Below are positions 34,543 through 42,557 of a stretch of 64,000 nt of DNA, piece by piece. The first letter of the stretch is position 1, and the number at the start of each line of letters is the position of its first letter. Where the stretch lies: the NCBI GenBank assembly GCA_015057275.1, contig SVEO01000001.1, forward strand, positions 62,001-126,000, in the 5' to 3' direction. This stretch comes from Lachnospiraceae bacterium (GTDB taxonomy: Bacteria > Bacillota > Clostridia > Lachnospirales > Lachnospiraceae). The notes beneath the pieces were generated by a model. That model saw only the letters and a list, made by a program, of their open reading frames with translations, was not told the DNA's origin and made no database searches. A program made the position numbers and the translations under genes.

Positions 34543-35649
34543 ATGAGTCAATTTATTTTACAGTCAAAATCCGGCGGTTTTATTGTGCTGTCAAACCGCT
34601 TCATTGATGAATACATGCCACATGCGGACGGTGAATACGTGAAGGTCTATTTGTATTTGCTGCGTCAGGCGGCCGCGGAATGTCCGGCGCTGTCACTCAG
34701 CGATATTGCGGAACATTTAGAGGACACCGAAAAGGATATTAAGCGCGCAATCAGTTATTGGACGAACATCGGACTGCTTTCGGTACGTTTCGGCGCGGAC
34801 GGTGAGATAGAGGCACTGATGCTTGAAGATATTCCTGCGCAGGAAAAATCTGTGCAGGAAAGTGCGGCGCGTGATGTACAGGAAGTCGCGGCCACACAGC
34901 GCGTTACAGAAGTTTCTACACCGGCAAAATCAGCGTCGGCAACCAAGACACCGCACAATTACACTCCGCAGGAAATTGCCGAAATCAGCGAAAATGCCGG
35001 GCTGGAAGAATTGTATTTTGTCATTTCTTCGTACTTGGGCAAGCCGCTGTCTCAGACCGAGATTTCCGCGATTTTATTCTTCTACGATACGCTCGGATTT
35101 TCCACCGAGCTGATTGAATATTTGTTTGAATATTGCATCTCCAAAAATCATAAGAGTATTCGTTACATAGAAAAGGTTGCCACGAACTGGGCAGCGGAGC
35201 GGATTACGACAGTTGAGCAGGCACGGGCGCAGGTAGCCGGCCACTCGGAAGATTGCTATGCGGTTCTGCGCGCTTTTGGTCTGTCAGGCCGTAAACCGGT
35301 GCCGCAGGAACTCGCTTTTGTAAATACGTGGCAAGAAATGTACGGTATGTCGATGGAACTGATTTTGGAGGCGTGCGCGCGGACGATGAATACCATTCAC
35401 ACACCGAGCTTTGAATATGCGGACGGTATTTTGAGCAGTTGGCACAAGCAGGGTGTGAAGACCCGGGCAGATTTGACGGCAGTCGATGAGAGCTTTGCCG
35501 CCAAAAGACAGCAGGCCGAGCGCAATTTCACGCAGTCAGCAAAGCCGGCCAAGCAAAAGAACCGTTTCCACAATTTTGAAGAACGAAGCTATACGGACGA
35601 CGAGGAGGCTTTCGAGCGCTTCCTGCTGACCGGACAGCATTCACAATAA
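34543..35649 (+). CDS. DnaD-like replication initiation protein
   Basis: 368 aa. N-terminal winged-helix oligomerisation domain (GFIVLSNRFIDEYMPHADGEYVKVYLYLLR), an Ala/Thr/Ser-rich linker (residues about 100-150), then two DnaB_2/DDBH2 domains: ELYFVISSYLGKPLSQTEISAILFFYDTLGF...YIEKVATNWA and YAVLRAFGLSGRKPVPQELAFVNTWQEMYGM...YADGILSSWHKQG. The tail is basic and then acidic. In Bacillus, DnaD helps load the helicase at oriC and PriA restarts. GGAG sits seven bases before ATG. The DnaI-like loader gene follows 17 bases later, which supports the role. The doubled C-terminal domain is more like the DnaB(Bs) layout than DnaD proper. Confidence 0.88.
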   Translation: MSQFILQSKSGGFIVLSNRFIDEYMPHADGEYVKVYLYLLRQAAAECPALSLSDIAEHLEDTEKDIKRAISYWTNIGLLSVRFGADGEIEALMLEDIPAQEKSVQESAARDVQEVAATQRVTEVSTPAKSASATKTPHNYTPQEIAEISENAGLEELYFVISSYLGKPLSQTEISAILFFYDTLGFSTELIEYLFEYCISKNHKSIRYIEKVATNWAAERITTVEQARAQVAGHSEDCYAVLRAFGLSGRKPVPQELAFVNTWQEMYGMSMELILEACARTMNTIHTPSFEYADGILSSWHKQGVKTRADLTAVDESFAAKRQQAERNFTQSAKPAKQKNRFHNFEERSYTDDEEAFERFLLTGQHSQ

Positions 35650-35666
35650 CACGGGAGATTACATAT

Positions 35667-36680
35667 ATGTCATTAACACGAAGCCAATACCAGCAGATGA
35701 TGCAGGAATACGACCAGTTACAATTTAAAAGCAGACATGAACTGAACAACCGCAAGGCAGAGATTGCACAGCGCATTCCGCGCATTTTAGAGATTAGCGA
35801 TGAGATTACATCGCTCGGAATTCAGGCTACAAAGGCCAAGCTTGCCCGCCGTAACGAGGAGCACAAGGCTTGTCTTGACAAGATTTCCTCTCTATCTCGC
35901 GAAAAAGCGGATTTACTTGCAGCACACGGCTATGCAGAAGACTATCTGATGCCGCGTTTTGCCTGCCGCGATTGCAGCGACACCGGCTATGTGGACGGTC
36001 GACCTTGTCATTGTCTGACACAGCGGACCATCAATTTATTGTATCAGCAGTCCAATTTAGGTGATATTTTACAGCGTGAGAATTTTTCTCAATTTTCTTT
36101 CTCATACTATTCCAGCGAGGAGGGCGCTCGAGATTCTCTGACCGGCGAGACACCGGCAGAGACGATTCGCCGTGTATTTGATTACTGCCAAAAATTTGCC
36201 GCAACCTTTAAAAAAACCGGCGAGAATCTGCTGCTTTACGGCCCGGTCGGCGTCGGCAAAACATTTTTGACACACTGTATCGCTAAGGAAGCTTTGGAAA
36301 ACTCCAAAAGCGTCATTTATCTTTCCTCCGGTCAGTTGTTTGAGATTTTATCCGACAAGGCGTTTGCCGGCGGCCGCAAGGACGATGAACAGATGGCAGC
36401 CTGCGAGAGTATTTTCGCTTGCGATTTGTTGATTATTGACGATTTAGGCGCGGAATTTTCCAACACTTTCACGCTCTCATCGCTCTTCCATTGTCTGAAC
36501 GAGCGCATGCTGGCGAAGAAGTCAACGATTATTTCTACGAACCTGTCGCTGGCAGATTTGCGAAACGTATATTCCGAGCGCATTTCGTCAAGAATTACAG
36601 GAAATTACACCTTATTGAAAATCAACGGAAACGACATCCGCAGACAACGTCGTATGCAACCGCGAAACGAGAATGTATAA
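35667..36680 (+). CDS. DnaC/DnaI-like helicase loader ATPase
   Basis: 337 aa. Coiled N-terminal region (residues 1-95), a zinc-binding cluster CRDCSDTGYVDGRPCHC (about 100-116) as in Bacillus DnaI, and an AAA+ domain with Walker A GPVGVGKTF, Walker B LLIIDDLG, sensor I IISTNLS and the Arg finger region SERISSRI. It loads the replicative helicase on DNA together with the DnaD-type protein encoded just ahead. Start ATG follows GGGAG. Intact; cytoplasmic. Confidence 0.92.
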   Translation: MSLTRSQYQQMMQEYDQLQFKSRHELNNRKAEIAQRIPRILEISDEITSLGIQATKAKLARRNEEHKACLDKISSLSREKADLLAAHGYAEDYLMPRFACRDCSDTGYVDGRPCHCLTQRTINLLYQQSNLGDILQRENFSQFSFSYYSSEEGARDSLTGETPAETIRRVFDYCQKFAATFKKTGENLLLYGPVGVGKTFLTHCIAKEALENSKSVIYLSSGQLFEILSDKAFAGGRKDDEQMAACESIFACDLLIIDDLGAEFSNTFTLSSLFHCLNERMLAKKSTIISTNLSLADLRNVYSERISSRITGNYTLLKINGNDIRRQRRMQPRNENV

Positions 36681-36717
36681 TTTTGTCGAAACGATTCGTA
36701 AAAACGAACGTTCCCAC

Positions 36718-36746
36718 TTGACGGAATTTCGTTCGCATGTTAAATT
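36718..36746 (+). promoter_or_regulatory. Candidate promoter of the PRPP synthase gene
   Basis: TTGACG and TAAATT are 17 bases apart. The -35 is flanked by an inverted repeat (CGAACG at 36705-36710, CGTTCG at 36730-36735) that could be an operator. Confidence 0.4.
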
Positions 36747-36770
36747 TTACAAGTAAGTTATTATTAACTA

Positions 36771-36794
36771 AGCGTAAACGCTTCGGAATGGAGG
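36771..36794 (+). promoter_or_regulatory. Hairpin plus GAATGGAGG element before prs (24-bp copy 1)
   Basis: AGCG-TAAA-CGCT forms a small hairpin directly followed by TCGGAATGGAGG. All 24 bases are identical to 58726-58749 before the LCP gene, and 17 of them recur before the SbcD-like gene. The GGAG lies six bases before the start ATG at 36800. Confidence 0.65.
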
Positions 36795-36799
36795 AAAAA

Positions 36800-37999
36800 A
36801 TGCCACACGATCATGAAAGTTACCAGACAATACCGGTAGGCCCTTTGGGTATCATCTGCCTTGACAGTTGTAAGGAAATGGGTAATATGGTGGATGCTTA
36901 CATTTCTCGCTGGAGAAAAGAGCGCGAACACGAGCACGCTTCCACGATCGCTTTTGCCGGCTACGAGAAAGATTCCTATTTGATTAGCGCAAAGGTGCCG
37001 CGTTTCGGTTCCGGTGAAGCAAAAGGTATCATCAACGAGACGGTAAGAGGCAAGGATTTATATATTTTAGTTGACGTATGCAATTACAACATGACATACT
37101 CCCTGTGCGGTCACACGAACCACATGAGTCCGGACGACCATTATCAGGATTTAAAACGTATCATCGCTGCAGTCGGCGGTAAGGCAAGAAGAATCAATGT
37201 TATCATGCCTTTCCTTTATGAAAGCCGCCAGCATAAGCGCACAGCCAGAGAATCTTTAGACTGTGCACTCGCACTGCAGGAGCTGACACAGATGGGTGTT
37301 GAAAACATCATCACATTTGATGCGCATGACCCACGCGTACAGAACGCGATTCCACTAAAGGGATTTGAGACGATTCGCCCGACATACCAGTTTATTAAGG
37401 CGCTTTTGTCCAAGGAAAAGGATTTGCAGATTGATAAGGATCATATGATGATTATCAGCCCGGATGAAGGCGGTATGGGCAGAGCGGTTTATTTCGCAAA
37501 TGTACTTGGTCTCGACCTCGGTATGTTCTATAAGCGCCGAGACTACACGACCATTGTTAACGGAAAAAACCCGATTGTTGCGCACGAATTTCTCGGCAGC
37601 TCCGTGGAAGGCAAGGATGTATTCATCATCGATGATATGATTTCTTCCGGTGACAGCATGATTGACGTTGCGACTGAGCTTAAGAATCGCAAGGCTCGCC
37701 GCGTATTTCTGGCATCAACATTCGGCTTATTTACAAACGGTCTCGAAAAGTTTGATAAGGCATACGAGCAGGGAATTATTGACCGCATCCTGACGACCAA
37801 CCTGATTTATCAAACACCAGAGCTTTTGACAAAGCCATACTACATCAATGTTGATATGAGCAAATACATCTCTATCATCATTGACAAACTTAATCACGAT
37901 GCATCCGTAAGTACATTGCTTGACCCGGTTGACCGTATTCACAGACTTGTGAATACATACAAGGAAGAGCAGGCAAAGGCACATATGAATAACGAATGA
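36800..37999 (+). CDS. prs: Ribose-phosphate pyrophosphokinase (PRPP synthase), long form
   Basis: 399 aa. It makes PRPP from ribose-5-phosphate and ATP for nucleotide, His and Trp synthesis. The PRPP-binding loop VFIIDDMISSGDSMID is clear; MPFLYESRQHKRTARESLDCALALQEL matches the catalytic flexible loop region, and ITFDAHDPRVQNAIP the family DxHxxxxQ motif. It is about 80 residues longer than the classical enzyme, with extra sequence at the start and a longer tail (IYQTPELLTKPYYINVDMSKYISIIIDKLN). Such long versions are seen in several Clostridia. Start MPHDHESY is set by GGAG six bases ahead; the 21 preceding track residues are leader. Confidence 0.9.
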   Translation: MPHDHESYQTIPVGPLGIICLDSCKEMGNMVDAYISRWRKEREHEHASTIAFAGYEKDSYLISAKVPRFGSGEAKGIINETVRGKDLYILVDVCNYNMTYSLCGHTNHMSPDDHYQDLKRIIAAVGGKARRINVIMPFLYESRQHKRTARESLDCALALQELTQMGVENIITFDAHDPRVQNAIPLKGFETIRPTYQFIKALLSKEKDLQIDKDHMMIISPDEGGMGRAVYFANVLGLDLGMFYKRRDYTTIVNGKNPIVAHEFLGSSVEGKDVFIIDDMISSGDSMIDVATELKNRKARRVFLASTFGLFTNGLEKFDKAYEQGIIDRILTTNLIYQTPELLTKPYYINVDMSKYISIIIDKLNHDASVSTLLDPVDRIHRLVNTYKEEQAKAHMNNE

Positions 38000-38005
38000 C
38001 AAAAT

Positions 38006-38042
38006 AATGGCACTTAATCAAAAGATTAAGTGCCATTTTATT
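38006..38042. terminator. Terminator between prs and the SbcC-like gene
   Basis: AATGGCACTTAATC and GATTAAGTGCCATT make a perfect 14-bp stem with an AAAA loop; T-runs lie on both sides, so it can serve both convergent genes. Confidence 0.88.
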
Positions 38043-38054
38043 GCTTCTATCATT

Positions 38055-39938
38055 TTATAACTTTATTACATGATATGGAATCTCACTCTTATCAAGCACC
38101 GCTTTTTCTCTTGTGTGACAAGTGAATATGACTGATTGCTCTACCATGTCAGAGAGGCTTTGCAAGGTCATTGCCATGCGCTTGTTATCATATGCAACAA
38201 ATGCATCATCCAAAAGCATCGGCTTGTGTTCCTGTTCGAAGATAAGGTCGGCGGCCGCAAGGCGCAGAGAGAGATAAATCTGCTCCATCGTGCCTTTACT
38301 GAGCTGCGAAACTTCAAGCACGCGATGGTCGGTGTGCACCGCAATCTGCAAATCATCATCCATCACAAGTTTGCGATATTTGCCGCCGGTAATGCGGTCA
38401 ATATAATATGAGGCTTTTTCATTCAAACGAATACCGAAGCTACCTTTGATTTTTACAGCCACTTCTTCGAGACGGCTTAAGGCAAGCTCAACTGCTTTCA
38501 CTTCTACCTCGGCCTCACCGATGATTTGCAGGCGCTCTCTAATGCCGGCACGTTCTTCCGCAAGCTCCTCCTGCTTCTTAAACTGCTGCTCCATTTCCCA
38601 CTGCAGCTTCTGTTCTCTCTGCTTTAATTCTACCTGATACTTTGCAATTTCCTTCGTCTTTTCCGGCATCTTGCTGATTTTCTTCTGAATCTCGCGTTCC
38701 ATTGTCTGGATTCTCTGATTCAATGCTGCAGATTTATGTTCCTCCTCTTCGCAAGTTTTGCGAAGCTGCTCGAATTCGCTTTGCGTTGCCGCACAACGGA
38801 TACATATATCCTTGCATTTTTCGAGTTCCATAAGTTTTTCTTTTTTAGCTTCAATCCGTCTCAGCGTACGGAAAATAAATACTGCGAGAAATGTTAGTGT
38901 AATTGCCAGACAGGCAAATCCGGCGGTTGGAATCTGCACTACAAGAAAGACATAAGCTGTACATATCGTTGATAACAGGAAAAACAAGTAACTCCACAAA
39001 GAAATACAGTTTTTCTTTTCCTGACGATTCATCTCAGCCAGCACATCATCAAGTGTACTTAACCCTACCGTTTCCAATGCCTGCATCATCCGGCCAATCT
39101 GCTCCCGTTTCTCACCGATTTTCGTTTGTAAATCCTTCTGTTCTTTGATAAGTTCAAGCTGCCGGTCACATAATGTTTTGCACTCTACCTGCATCTGACG
39201 CAGAGTGTCACGCTCCTTTTGCTCGGTCGCCAGCTCGCGGTCGTATTCGGTCTGCACAGTCTGCTGCTCGGCTACCAGCTTTGTCATCTGTTCCTCCAAG
39301 GCCTTCAGCTCCACTTTTTGCGAAACTTCTTTTTCCTCTAAATCAAGCCAGGCATTTTTCCAAACCGCCTTTTTGTCGACCTGATTTTCCTTTACCATCT
39401 GCTTTTTCTTGTTCCGCAAAAACTCCGATGCCTTTTTCAGATTCATATCCGCATGTTTTGTTGAGGACAGGTTCGCCGCATATTGCTTCAATACGAGGCT
39501 CAAATCACCGTCCGTCTGCCCACCGAGCTGCGATACGCTTACCGTATTATAATAGCTTTCCTCAAATAATCCACCGAACAGCTCCTTCTGCTCCTCCGGC
39601 GTCAAAAGCTTGCCGTTGTCCTCACAAATGACACGTACTGATTTGCGCTCCGTCTTAAACTCGCGGTCCATGCGGTAATTGACGCCCGCAATTTCAAAGC
39701 GCATGCTGCCAGAATACGCACCCGGCATGTCCCACGGTTCGTACTTGCTATAAGTGTCCTGCTTGGCCGCCTTGCCTCTGCCACGTTCAAGGCCAAACAG
39801 CATACCACGGATAAATGTATGAATCGTCGTTTTTCCTGCCTCGTTCTCGCCGTAAATAATATTTAACCCTTTATGCAACTTGATTTTTTTCTCATGAAAC
39901 TGTCCGAAATGTTCCAAATATAGTTCCTTAATAATCAT
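38055..39938 (-). CDS. SbcC/YhaN-like AAA ATPase
   Basis: 627 aa. The N-terminal half-ATPase begins MIIKELYLEHFGQF with Walker A YGENEAGKTTIH; a long coiled-coil (residues about 150-480) is broken by two hydrophobic segments (SYLFFLLSTICTAYVFLV and GFACLAITLTFLAVFIF); the C-terminal half has signature LSKGTMEQIYLSLRLA and Walker B PMLLDDAFVAYD. The membrane segments in the middle are typical of the YhaN subgroup rather than of soluble SbcC. It works with the nuclease encoded just ahead in DNA end processing. Start set by GAATGGAG six bases ahead; the first 12 track residues are not coding. Terminates at the shared hairpin with prs. Confidence 0.85.
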   Translation of the reverse strand: MIIKELYLEHFGQFHEKKIKLHKGLNIIYGENEAGKTTIHTFIRGMLFGLERGRGKAAKQDTYSKYEPWDMPGAYSGSMRFEIAGVNYRMDREFKTERKSVRVICEDNGKLLTPEEQKELFGGLFEESYYNTVSVSQLGGQTDGDLSLVLKQYAANLSSTKHADMNLKKASEFLRNKKKQMVKENQVDKKAVWKNAWLDLEEKEVSQKVELKALEEQMTKLVAEQQTVQTEYDRELATEQKERDTLRQMQVECKTLCDRQLELIKEQKDLQTKIGEKREQIGRMMQALETVGLSTLDDVLAEMNRQEKKNCISLWSYLFFLLSTICTAYVFLVVQIPTAGFACLAITLTFLAVFIFRTLRRIEAKKEKLMELEKCKDICIRCAATQSEFEQLRKTCEEEEHKSAALNQRIQTMEREIQKKISKMPEKTKEIAKYQVELKQREQKLQWEMEQQFKKQEELAEERAGIRERLQIIGEAEVEVKAVELALSRLEEVAVKIKGSFGIRLNEKASYYIDRITGGKYRKLVMDDDLQIAVHTDHRVLEVSQLSKGTMEQIYLSLRLAAADLIFEQEHKPMLLDDAFVAYDNKRMAMTLQSLSDMVEQSVIFTCHTREKAVLDKSEIPYHVIKL

Positions 39939-39997
39939 TGTTATCTCCATTCTGCCGCCACATCCGAGCGACACAAATATTGTATGAAATCAGTCTC

Positions 39998-41050
39998 TTA
40001 TTGCTCGGCATCCAGCAGGGCCTGCACGCCGTACGCAAGTGCCTTGCTCTCGATTTCCGATAAATCTTCCGCCGCAAAACTGTCAATAAATACACCGAGC
40101 ATATTATCTTCGTTCTCGCGTTTTAATTTTTCAAAATCATAGGAAATCTTCGTTTCATCTTCAACCTTTGCAACATTTCCAAGCATATATATTTCCTCAC
40201 AATCAATCTGAAAATCCGGATGCCGTTCGCCTTCAAACACGATGTGGTACAGATGCTCCTCACCTTCTTCACTTATTGCTGTGCTCACGCTTCTGCGCAA
40301 TCCCACCAACGTCGCATTCAGGTCAACCGCGATACGTAACATTTTGTAGTTTCGCTTCGCAAACGGCACAAATTGCACCGTACACCCTTCTTTTCGCACA
40401 TCCACATCAAGATAACCATGCTCACCTGTCTCCGTGCAATCAATCGGTTCCAACGAGCCCGCATACGCGAAATTTGCGTGCCTTGCCCACGCTGTCTTGT
40501 GAATATGACCAAGCGCCACATAATCAAAACCGCTCACCGGCAGCCGTTGAAATCGAATCGGTGCGTGCTTCTCGTCGCCGCCATGGGCCACAAGAATGTT
40601 GATTCTGCTTTCGTCCTGCGGCTCCACATGGTCATATACCGGCGCGAGAATTTCCTGCTCAGTGTAACTCAAGCCGTAAATGTCCGTCGCCAAATCCTTC
40701 AGTTCCACACGACTCATAATGCTGTCTTTTAAGAAAATGACGTTGTCGCTCCATGCGAATCGCTCGTACAGCGAATTCTTGCGAATGTAGTCATGATTGC
40801 CGGCAATGAGCACCACCGGAATCGGTGCAATGTCCGCAAACAACGCTGCCACCTCACGCAACTCCCGCTCCATCGGCGGTCGGTGGAACAAATCACCCGC
40901 GATAATGAACAAATCCGGCTGTTCCTCCTTCACCCGTCCGATGAGCGCCTCAAACGTCTGCCATATTTCCTTTTCCCTCAATTTGGACCACGTGCGCTTC
41001 TTGTCCGGCGCCGCGCCCAAATGGATATCTGCTGTATGTATAATTCTCAT
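39998..41050 (-). CDS. SbcD/YhaO-like DNA repair metallophosphoesterase
   Basis: 350 aa. Calcineurin-type metal motifs in order: IHTADIHLG (DxH), IIAGDLFHR (GDxxxR-like), IAGNHDYIR (GNHD), VAHGGDE and ALGHIHK (GHxH). It should be the Mn-dependent nuclease subunit partnering the SbcC/YhaN-like ATPase 59 bases downstream. The start is MRIIHTADIH: GGAATGGAGG precedes it by nine bases; the track's five extra residues (MEDKQ) come from the ATG within that site. Cytoplasmic; intact. Confidence 0.9.
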   Translation of the reverse strand: MRIIHTADIHLGAAPDKKRTWSKLREKEIWQTFEALIGRVKEEQPDLFIIAGDLFHRPPMERELREVAALFADIAPIPVVLIAGNHDYIRKNSLYERFAWSDNVIFLKDSIMSRVELKDLATDIYGLSYTEQEILAPVYDHVEPQDESRINILVAHGGDEKHAPIRFQRLPVSGFDYVALGHIHKTAWARHANFAYAGSLEPIDCTETGEHGYLDVDVRKEGCTVQFVPFAKRNYKMLRIAVDLNATLVGLRRSVSTAISEEGEEHLYHIVFEGERHPDFQIDCEEIYMLGNVAKVEDETKISYDFEKLKRENEDNMLGVFIDSFAAEDLSEIESKALAYGVQALLDAEQ

Positions 41051-41059
41051 CTGCTTATC

Positions 41060-41087
41060 CTCCATTCCGAAGCGTCACAAAGTTGTG
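41060..41087 (-). promoter_or_regulatory. Hairpin plus CGCTTCGGAATGGAGG element before the SbcD-like gene
   Basis: On the minus strand CACA-ACTT-TGTG is followed by ACGCTTCGGAATGGAGG, 17 bases identical to the elements before prs and the LCP gene. Confidence 0.55.
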
Positions 41088-41343
41088 TGCGAAAATCAAC
41101 ACTTTACACCATCCCCTGTAAGTGTTATTTTTTATAGAATATCATATTTTTACGGTTGTGGCAACACCCACGCGGTAGCCAGCATTTTCTGTGGTAAAAT
41201 AGGATAAATTGGTTAATATATTAGGTATGACAAACTTTGCTTTTTCGCCCCTTTACTTTTTGATAGCGGTGGCTTATAATAGGTGCAATGGAATTTTGTG
41301 GTACATTATAATGCACTCTTTTATTGAATACAGGAGGAAATAC

Positions 41344-42459
41344 ATGGATTCAAGAATTAAGAAATTAGCTTACAATCTCGTGAATTATTCGATGCGCGTG
41401 CAGCCGGGCGAGAAGGTTCTCATTCATTCCATTGGCGAGGCAACAAAGGATTTGGCGAGACAGTTGGTAAAGGAAATTTACATGGCAGGCGGCCTGCCTT
41501 TTGTGGATTATGAAGATACGCGTTTACAGCGCGAAATTTTGCTGAATGCCAGTGAAGAACAGTTGAAGCTGATGGCTGAGGTTGACTGCAAGAAGATGTC
41601 GCAGATGGATTGCTATGTCGGCGTACGCGGCTCGGACAATATTACAGAGCTTGCTGACGTGCCGGCAGACCGCATGGCGCTTTATCAACGTCTGTATAAC
41701 ACTCCGGTGCATCACGACATTCGCGTGCCTAAGACAAGATGGGTCGTTCTGCGCTACCCGAACGCATCGATGGCACAGGCAGCCAACACGAGCCTTGAGG
41801 CATTTGAAGATTTCTATTTTGATGTTTGCACGATGGATTATGAGAAGATGGGTAAAGCGATGGAGGCATTGGTCGATTACATGAACCGTACCGACCATGT
41901 GCATATCGTAGGGCCGGGCACTGATTTGACCTTCTCCATCAAGGATATCCCGGCGATTCCTTGCGCAGGCCAGTTAAATATTCCGGACGGCGAAGTGTTC
42001 ACCGCACCGGTCCGTGATTCCGTTCAGGGCAAGCTCACATATAACGCGCCAAGCGTAAATCAGGGCTTTACATTCGAGCAGGTTTGCCTCGAATTTAAGG
42101 ACGGTAAGATTATTAAAGCGACCGCCAACGACACCGAGCGTATCAATGCGATTTTTGATACCGACGAGGGCGCGCGCTATGTCGGCGAGTTTGCAATCGG
42201 CGTGAACCCATATGTAACCACCCCGATGAAGGACATTTTGTTTGACGAAAAGATTATGGGCTCCTTCCACTTCACACCGGGCAACTGCTACGATGAAGCG
42301 CCGAACGGCAATGCTTCCGCAATTCACTGGGATCTTGTCTGCATCCAGACACCGGAATACGGCGGCGGCGAAATCTATTTTGACGATGTGCTGATTCGTA
42401 AGGACGGCAGATTTGTAGTGCCGGAGCTGGAATGCTTGAATCCGGAGAACTTAAAATAA
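41344..42459 (+). CDS. M29-family aminopeptidase
   Basis: 371 aa thermophilic-type (AmpS/AmpT-like) metalloaminopeptidase. Conserved C-terminal metal and catalytic residues are visible: GEVFTAPVRDSV (Glu), YVGEFAIGVNP (Glu), GSFHFTPGNCYDEA (His, Tyr) and SAIHWDLV (His, Asp). N-terminal part begins VNYSMRVQPGEKVLIHS as in the family. It removes N-terminal residues from peptides in the cytoplasm. Start MDSRIKK follows AGGAGG; 45 earlier track residues overlap the promoter (TTTACT-N17-TATAAT ending 41280). Monocistronic, closed by a terminator. Confidence 0.94.
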   Translation: MDSRIKKLAYNLVNYSMRVQPGEKVLIHSIGEATKDLARQLVKEIYMAGGLPFVDYEDTRLQREILLNASEEQLKLMAEVDCKKMSQMDCYVGVRGSDNITELADVPADRMALYQRLYNTPVHHDIRVPKTRWVVLRYPNASMAQAANTSLEAFEDFYFDVCTMDYEKMGKAMEALVDYMNRTDHVHIVGPGTDLTFSIKDIPAIPCAGQLNIPDGEVFTAPVRDSVQGKLTYNAPSVNQGFTFEQVCLEFKDGKIIKATANDTERINAIFDTDEGARYVGEFAIGVNPYVTTPMKDILFDEKIMGSFHFTPGNCYDEAPNGNASAIHWDLVCIQTPEYGGGEIYFDDVLIRKDGRFVVPELECLNPENLK

Positions 42460-42476
42460 AACAACGAAGAAAATAG

Positions 42477-42512
42477 AAACAGGACCTGTACTCGCACAAG
42501 GTCCTGTTTCTA
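42477..42512. terminator. Terminator after the M29 peptidase gene
   Basis: AAACAGGACCT and AGGTCCTGTTT form an 11-bp stem, then TCTATTTG. It lies between convergent genes. Confidence 0.8.
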
Positions 42513-42557
42513 TTTGACGAGTGTCCCGAATGAGCAAAAAATTCTCATCCGTATTTT

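Noticed and set aside
36698-36740. LexA-like site GAACGTTC before prs
   Set aside because: The Gram-positive LexA box needs four bases between GAAC and GTTC; here there are none.
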